Origin: Alphaproteobacteria bacterium
GTDB lineage: Bacteria > Pseudomonadota > Alphaproteobacteria > Rickettsiales > 21-14-0-20-44-7
Reading direction: 5' to 3'
DNA length: 8,650 nucleotides
Assembly (NCBI GenBank): GCA_013288575.1
Contig: JABDBO010000044.1
Location: 125-8,774, forward strand
A model generated the notes under the pieces. The model did no database searches and was not told where the DNA came from. It worked only from the letters and a program-made list of their open reading frames with translations. This document shows, piece by piece, positions 5,619-8,650 of the stretch; position 1 is the stretch's first letter, and each line of letters starts with the position of its first letter. Both the position numbers and the translations under genes were made by a program.

Positions 5619-5635
5619 CCTTCCAACCAGGAAGG
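5619..5635 (+). promoter_or_regulatory. Hairpin that fully masks the ribosome binding site of the 392-aa gene
   Basis: CCTTCC (5619-5624), the loop AACCA, then GGAAGG (5630-5635): six perfect pairs, four of them G-C. GGAAGG is the only plausible Shine-Dalgarno of the gene starting at 5642, with 6 bases spacing. If transcription starts near 5618 (TATAGT at 5606-5611), the hairpin would form the very 5' end of the mRNA. Confidence 0.65.
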
Positions 5636-5641
5636 TAAGAA

Positions 5642-6820
5642 ATGCAAGGTAATGTCACGAAGTTCATAGAGTTTAAATATCCGGATGAAGTTGGCCTCTA
5701 TCAAAAGTGCTTGAGCAAAGGTTTAGAGCCGCACACTAATTTGCGGAGTGACCAATTATCTGAAACCACTAACAACGCTCTGCACAATAATCATTTAAGA
5801 GAAGCCGGTTTTACGCTGTTGGAAATTGATTCGATAGTAAAGCTGCATGTAGCAACTAAAGTTATTAAAAGATATCTTGAAACTCGTGGCACTAATTTGC
5901 TGGATATTTTTGATGCATTTAAAAAACTTCAGCCGGGAGCTTACTCGTTTGATTATTTATACATATTGGTGGATTTTATTCGCTGGGAAGCTCAAGCTTA
6001 TATTGCTCAGCGTAATTTAAGGCCGCACGCCACCAGCTTTGGAATGGGAGGTGACGCTCAGCCAACATTGAATATTTCAACTATAGCCTCAATTGTTGCA
6101 GCACACTACTTACAGGAAAATCCAGTTTTCCGTGATTATGTGCAATGCGTAGTTAAAATTGGTACGCGCGCAATAACTGCAGATATTGGCTCATCTGATA
6201 TTGTTCAAAGTTTGCGTGGTTTTTACCCGGAAGGTTCTGGATACATAAGCTTGGCGGAAATGGGATTTAACAAAGCTTACACGCCACCAGTAATTGAAAC
6301 GCGCCGAAAATTGCCGGAATATGGGCTGCTTGACATTTGCAAAATTATTTTCCCGGCAGCAAATTTAAGCAATGCAGCTGTGGCGGTTACTGGCTGCAGT
6401 AAGCAGGAATATGAAATGCCGATGCGTAGGATTGCTGAATATTTAAACAGCGTTATGGTTATTGCCGCGTCAAAATCCGGGCATGATGAAATTATGTTGG
6501 GGAGAAGCAGCTTTGCTATGAAAAAGCCAGGCAAAAGCTGGGTTGTAAAAAGCGTTGAAATTGAAAGCGATGATAGCTCACGGCGCTTTTTGCGAGCGCG
6601 CAACAGTTTAAACGAACAGGAACAGGCCTCAATTGATATATTAAGAGGAAATGCCGATGAGCACGTTTTAGAGGTTGTGGGTTATAACGCCGCGCTGCTC
6701 ATTTTGCCGTATATTGACCCGGCCGACTTTGAGAGTTTTGGCAAGAAAATGACCGAGTTCCTGATTTCGCAGAGAACCGCGCCTACCATAGTGAAAAACG
6801 AGTCTTTTAGAGCTATATAA
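5642..6820 (+). CDS. Uncharacterised 392-aa cytoplasmic protein
   Basis: I do not recognise this protein. It has no signal peptide or clear membrane segment. It appears to be a mixed alpha/beta soluble protein: helical stretches near 60-95 (EIDSIVKLHVATKVIKRYLE, then LLDIFDAFKK) and around 105-125 (aromatic-rich, YLYILVDFIRWEAQAYIAQR), a glycine-rich SFGMGGDAQPT at 132-142, and an internal NLSNAAVAVTGCSKQEYEMPMRR region at 241-263. A basic segment RRFLRARN lies at 314-321. None of these is a nucleotide-binding or catalytic motif I can name. It is divergent from the LysR-type gene and is the best candidate for its target. The start at 5642 is supported by GGAAGG, which is trapped in a hairpin. 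The gene ends about 70 bases before serA with no terminator between, so some read-through into serA is possible. Confidence 0.85.
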   Translation: MQGNVTKFIEFKYPDEVGLYQKCLSKGLEPHTNLRSDQLSETTNNALHNNHLREAGFTLLEIDSIVKLHVATKVIKRYLETRGTNLLDIFDAFKKLQPGAYSFDYLYILVDFIRWEAQAYIAQRNLRPHATSFGMGGDAQPTLNISTIASIVAAHYLQENPVFRDYVQCVVKIGTRAITADIGSSDIVQSLRGFYPEGSGYISLAEMGFNKAYTPPVIETRRKLPEYGLLDICKIIFPAANLSNAAVAVTGCSKQEYEMPMRRIAEYLNSVMVIAASKSGHDEIMLGRSSFAMKKPGKSWVVKSVEIESDDSSRRFLRARNSLNEQEQASIDILRGNADEHVLEVVGYNAALLILPYIDPADFESFGKKMTEFLISQRTAPTIVKNESFRAI

Positions 6821-6826
6821 TTCCAC

Positions 6827-6853
6827 TTGAAATTGCTGCCGTTTAGGTATAGT
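6827..6853 (+). promoter_or_regulatory. Probable serA promoter
   Basis: TTGAAA (6827-6832) and TATAGT (6848-6853) are separated by 15 bases, shorter than the optimum (16 if the -35 is read as CTTGAA). Transcription would start near 6860, leaving a leader of about 29 bases before the ATG at 6889. It begins 6 bases after the stop codon of the preceding gene. Confidence 0.5.
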
Positions 6854-6888
6854 TTCCGGCCGAAATTAACATATTTATGGAAACTAAA

Positions 6889-8472
6889 ATGGCTACTAGC
6901 AATAAACCTAAAGTTCTTATCTCTGATAAACTTTCTCCGGAAGCGGTGGATATTTTCAAGAAAAACGGCGTTGATGTTGACGTTAAAACTGGTTTGAAAC
7001 CGGAAGAATTGAACGCGATTATTGACCAGTATGATGGTTTGGCAATTCGTTCTGCCACTAAAGTTACTAAGGAAGTTATTGCCAAGGCGAAACGCTTGAA
7101 AGTGGTTGGCCGTGCGGGTATCGGGGTTGATAACGTTGATCGTGATGCAGCAACTGCGGCGGGTGTGATTGTTATGAACACTCCGTTTGGGAATTCAGTT
7201 ACTACAGCTGAACATACGATTTCTTTAATGATGTCTTTGGCGCGAGAAATTCCGGCGGCGAATGCTTCAACACAAGCTGGTAAGTGGGAAAAGAATCGCT
7301 TTATGGGCGTTGAAGTTATGAATAAAACGCTCGGTCTTATTGGCTGCGGAAATATCGGTGGCATTGTGGCTGATCGTGCGCAAGGCTTGAAAATGAAGGT
7401 GATTGCTTATGATCCGTTCCTTTCACCAGAAAAAGCAAAAGATATGAATGTTGAAAAAGTGAGCCTGGATGATTTGCTGAAACGCGCAGATTTCATTACT
7501 CTGCACACGCCGCTCAATGCCGAAACTAAAGGCATTTTGAGCAAAGATAATATTGCTAAAACTAAAAAAGGCGTTCGCATTATCAACTGCGCACGCGGCG
7601 GTTTGATTAATGAGAAAGACTTGGCTGATGCAATTGCTTCCGGCCATGTGGCAGGCGCGGCGCTTGACGTGTTTGAGGTGGAACCGGCTGCTACCAATAT
7701 TCTTTTCGGCAATGATAAAGTTGTTTGCACTCCGCATTTGGGTGCTTCTACGAATGAGGCGCAGGAGAATGTGGCGTTGCAAGTTGCTGAGCAGATGAGT
7801 GATTATCTGGTCAATGGCACGATTACTAATGCGATTAATATGCCATCAGTTTCTGCGGAAGAAGCGGTGAAGTTGAAGCCTTATACGAACTTGGCTGAAA
7901 AGCTGGGTAAATTCGCTGGACAGTTGGAATCTGAAGGTTTGAAATCTATCAAAATTGAATATCTTGGAAAAGCTTCCGAGCTCAATACTAAAGCGCTGAC
8001 AGCAGTGGTTTTGAAAGGCATTTTAGAACCAGTTGCGGAAAGCGTGAATATGGTGAATGCTCCGGCAATTGCGAAAGAACGCAAGATCGAAGTTAAAGAA
8101 GTCACAATCGAAAAAGCGGAAGATTATGCCAACCTCATTCGTATTACGGTGAGCGGTAAACACACTTCAAGCGTAGCTGGCACAATTTTGGTGAAAGGCA
8201 AAGCGCGGATTGTTGAGATCAACGAATTCCCGTTAGAGGCGGCAATTGGCAAAAACATGCTGATCGTGAAAAACGAAGATAAACCGGGTTTGATTGGCGC
8301 GGTTGGCACTGTGCTTGGGCAAAATAAAATCAACATCGCCAATTTCCACCTTGGCCGTTCTGATTCTGGCGCAGTGGCAGTTATCGAAACTGATAGCGAA
8401 GTTAGCGAAAAAGTATTAACTGAAATTAGCAAATTGCCGAACGTAACTCAGGTAAAATTGTTCGTTTTCTAG
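6889..8472 (+). CDS. serA: D-3-phosphoglycerate dehydrogenase, long form with ACT domain
   Basis: A cytoplasmic NAD-dependent oxidoreductase that converts 3-phosphoglycerate to 3-phosphohydroxypyruvate, the first committed step of serine synthesis. Its product is the substrate of SerC. With 527 aa from this start it is the long (type I) form: substrate-binding domain, Rossmann domain with GLIGCGNIGG, then an intervening ASB-type domain (about 315-445) and a C-terminal ACT domain (about 450-527, MLIVKNEDKPGLIGAVGTVL) expected to bind serine for feedback control. The catalytic triad is present: Arg236 in NCARGG, Glu265 in FEVEP and His283 in TPHLGAST, with the same spacing as in characterised long-form enzymes. 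I chose ATG 6889 because GGA at 6879-6881 is 7 bases upstream and MATSNKPKVLISDKL matches the usual N-terminus. The in-frame ATG at 6877 (4 residues longer) has no ribosome binding site but cannot be excluded. Confidence 0.96.
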   Translation: MATSNKPKVLISDKLSPEAVDIFKKNGVDVDVKTGLKPEELNAIIDQYDGLAIRSATKVTKEVIAKAKRLKVVGRAGIGVDNVDRDAATAAGVIVMNTPFGNSVTTAEHTISLMMSLAREIPAANASTQAGKWEKNRFMGVEVMNKTLGLIGCGNIGGIVADRAQGLKMKVIAYDPFLSPEKAKDMNVEKVSLDDLLKRADFITLHTPLNAETKGILSKDNIAKTKKGVRIINCARGGLINEKDLADAIASGHVAGAALDVFEVEPAATNILFGNDKVVCTPHLGASTNEAQENVALQVAEQMSDYLVNGTITNAINMPSVSAEEAVKLKPYTNLAEKLGKFAGQLESEGLKSIKIEYLGKASELNTKALTAVVLKGILEPVAESVNMVNAPAIAKERKIEVKEVTIEKAEDYANLIRITVSGKHTSSVAGTILVKGKARIVEINEFPLEAAIGKNMLIVKNEDKPGLIGAVGTVLGQNKINIANFHLGRSDSGAVAVIETDSEVSEKVLTEISKLPNVTQVKLFVF

Positions 8473-8473
8473 T

Positions 8474-8525
8474 TTTTAGCATATTTTACAGCTTAAATTA
8501 TTGATAATTATAACATTTGCTAAAA
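8474..8525. repeat. Nested inverted repeats after serA
   Basis: TTTTAGCA (8474-8481) is an exact inverted repeat of TGCTAAAA (8518-8525). Between them AATTAT-TG-ATAATT (8496-8509) forms a second, perfect inner pair. They begin right after the serA stop and precede the terminator-like hairpin. They could form a structured 3' end or a protein-binding site. All arms are AT-rich, so chance is possible. Confidence 0.4.
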
Positions 8526-8528
8526 TTT

Positions 8529-8561
8529 AAGTGGCTATGCAGAGCCACTTGGCGGCTTTTT
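8529..8561 (+). terminator. Probable intrinsic terminator of serA
   Basis: AAGTGGCT (8529-8536) pairs perfectly with AGCCACTT (8543-8550) around the loop ATGCAG. The T-run (8557-8561) is separated from this stem by GGCGGC. A second, mutually exclusive hairpin, AGAGCC (8541-8546) with GGCTTT (8554-8559), runs directly into the T-run. Either a slightly displaced terminator or a switch between two folds is possible; a plain terminator is more likely. Confidence 0.65.
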
Positions 8562-8650
8562 GTTATATGTATCTGACTTTCCACTAGCTGTTTATGGCTT
8601 TCTGAAGTCACGATTTTCATCGTCGGCTTAAAAAATCGAATTAACTTAAA
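8562..8650. other. Non-coding end of window
   Basis: No gene start is evident before the window ends. CGATTTT (8611-8617) and AAAATCG (8632-8638) form a 7-bp inverted repeat with a 14-base loop. On the minus strand it would be preceded by T-rich sequence rather than followed by it, so it is not a clear terminator. In many alphaproteobacteria hisZ or purA follows serA, but nothing here shows either. Confidence 0.4.

Noticed and set aside
5519..5704. Minus-strand frame crossing the divergent control region
   Set aside because: It overlaps both the regulator start and the start of the 392-aa gene, and covers the promoters and the masking hairpin.
5642..6820. HisZ (ATP phosphoribosyltransferase regulatory subunit), expected near serA in many alphaproteobacteria
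   Set aside because: No class II synthetase-like motifs are seen in the 392-aa protein, so I leave it as unknown.
6843..8432. Long minus-strand frames opposite serA
   Set aside because: Serine, threonine and isoleucine-rich shadows caused by serA codon use, with no independent support.
1..8650. tRNA genes, CRISPR arrays, insertion sequences or phage genes
   Set aside because: No cloverleaf-like or regularly spaced repeat pattern and no transposase or integrase motif was seen on reading both strands.

Overview
The window most resembles an alphaproteobacterial chromosome of moderate GC content with AT-rich intergenic DNA. This is an inference. It rests on the alphaproteobacterial-type SerC, a fused FolK-FolP, an RsfS and a long-form SerA, with serC and serA close together as is common in that class. 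I cannot name the genus. No tRNA, rRNA, CRISPR array, transposase or phage gene is visible.

Layout. Positions 1-431 are non-coding and AT-rich. They hold a perfect 36-bp palindrome (27-62) and a possible promoter. Next come an OmpA-family periplasmic/outer-membrane protein (432-959) with a good intrinsic terminator, and then a compact GC-rich structured repeat-like element (1029-1110) that ends in the ribosome binding site of folKP. folKP (1114-2325, bifunctional pterin enzyme of folate synthesis) is translationally linked to rsfS (ribosome silencing factor). The rsfS start is unusual: a perfect AGGAGG sits at the ideal distance from an ATT codon, not from the first conventional start codon. 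serC follows (2750-3919), with its own strong promoter and a palindromic operator-like site.

Between serC and serA lie about 2.9 kb with three other genes. Two are on the minus strand: an uncharacterised 199-aa protein (3923-4522) and a LysR-type regulator (4594-5550). The third, on the plus strand and divergent from the regulator, is an uncharacterised 392-aa protein (5642-6820) whose Shine-Dalgarno sequence is completely buried in a short hairpin. serA (to 8472) then follows with its own promoter, and the window closes with inverted repeats and a terminator-like hairpin.

How the genes fit together. SerA oxidises 3-phosphoglycerate to 3-phosphohydroxypyruvate and SerC transaminates it to phosphoserine, two consecutive steps of serine synthesis. 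Serine feeds one-carbon units into the folate pool that FolKP helps make, so there is a loose metabolic theme. The regulator and the two unknown proteins between serC and serA are the least explained part. The arrangement (LysR regulator, divergent promoter with ATAGT/ACTAT repeats, translationally masked target gene) looks like a small regulated unit of unknown purpose, possibly linked to serine or amino-acid status by position only.
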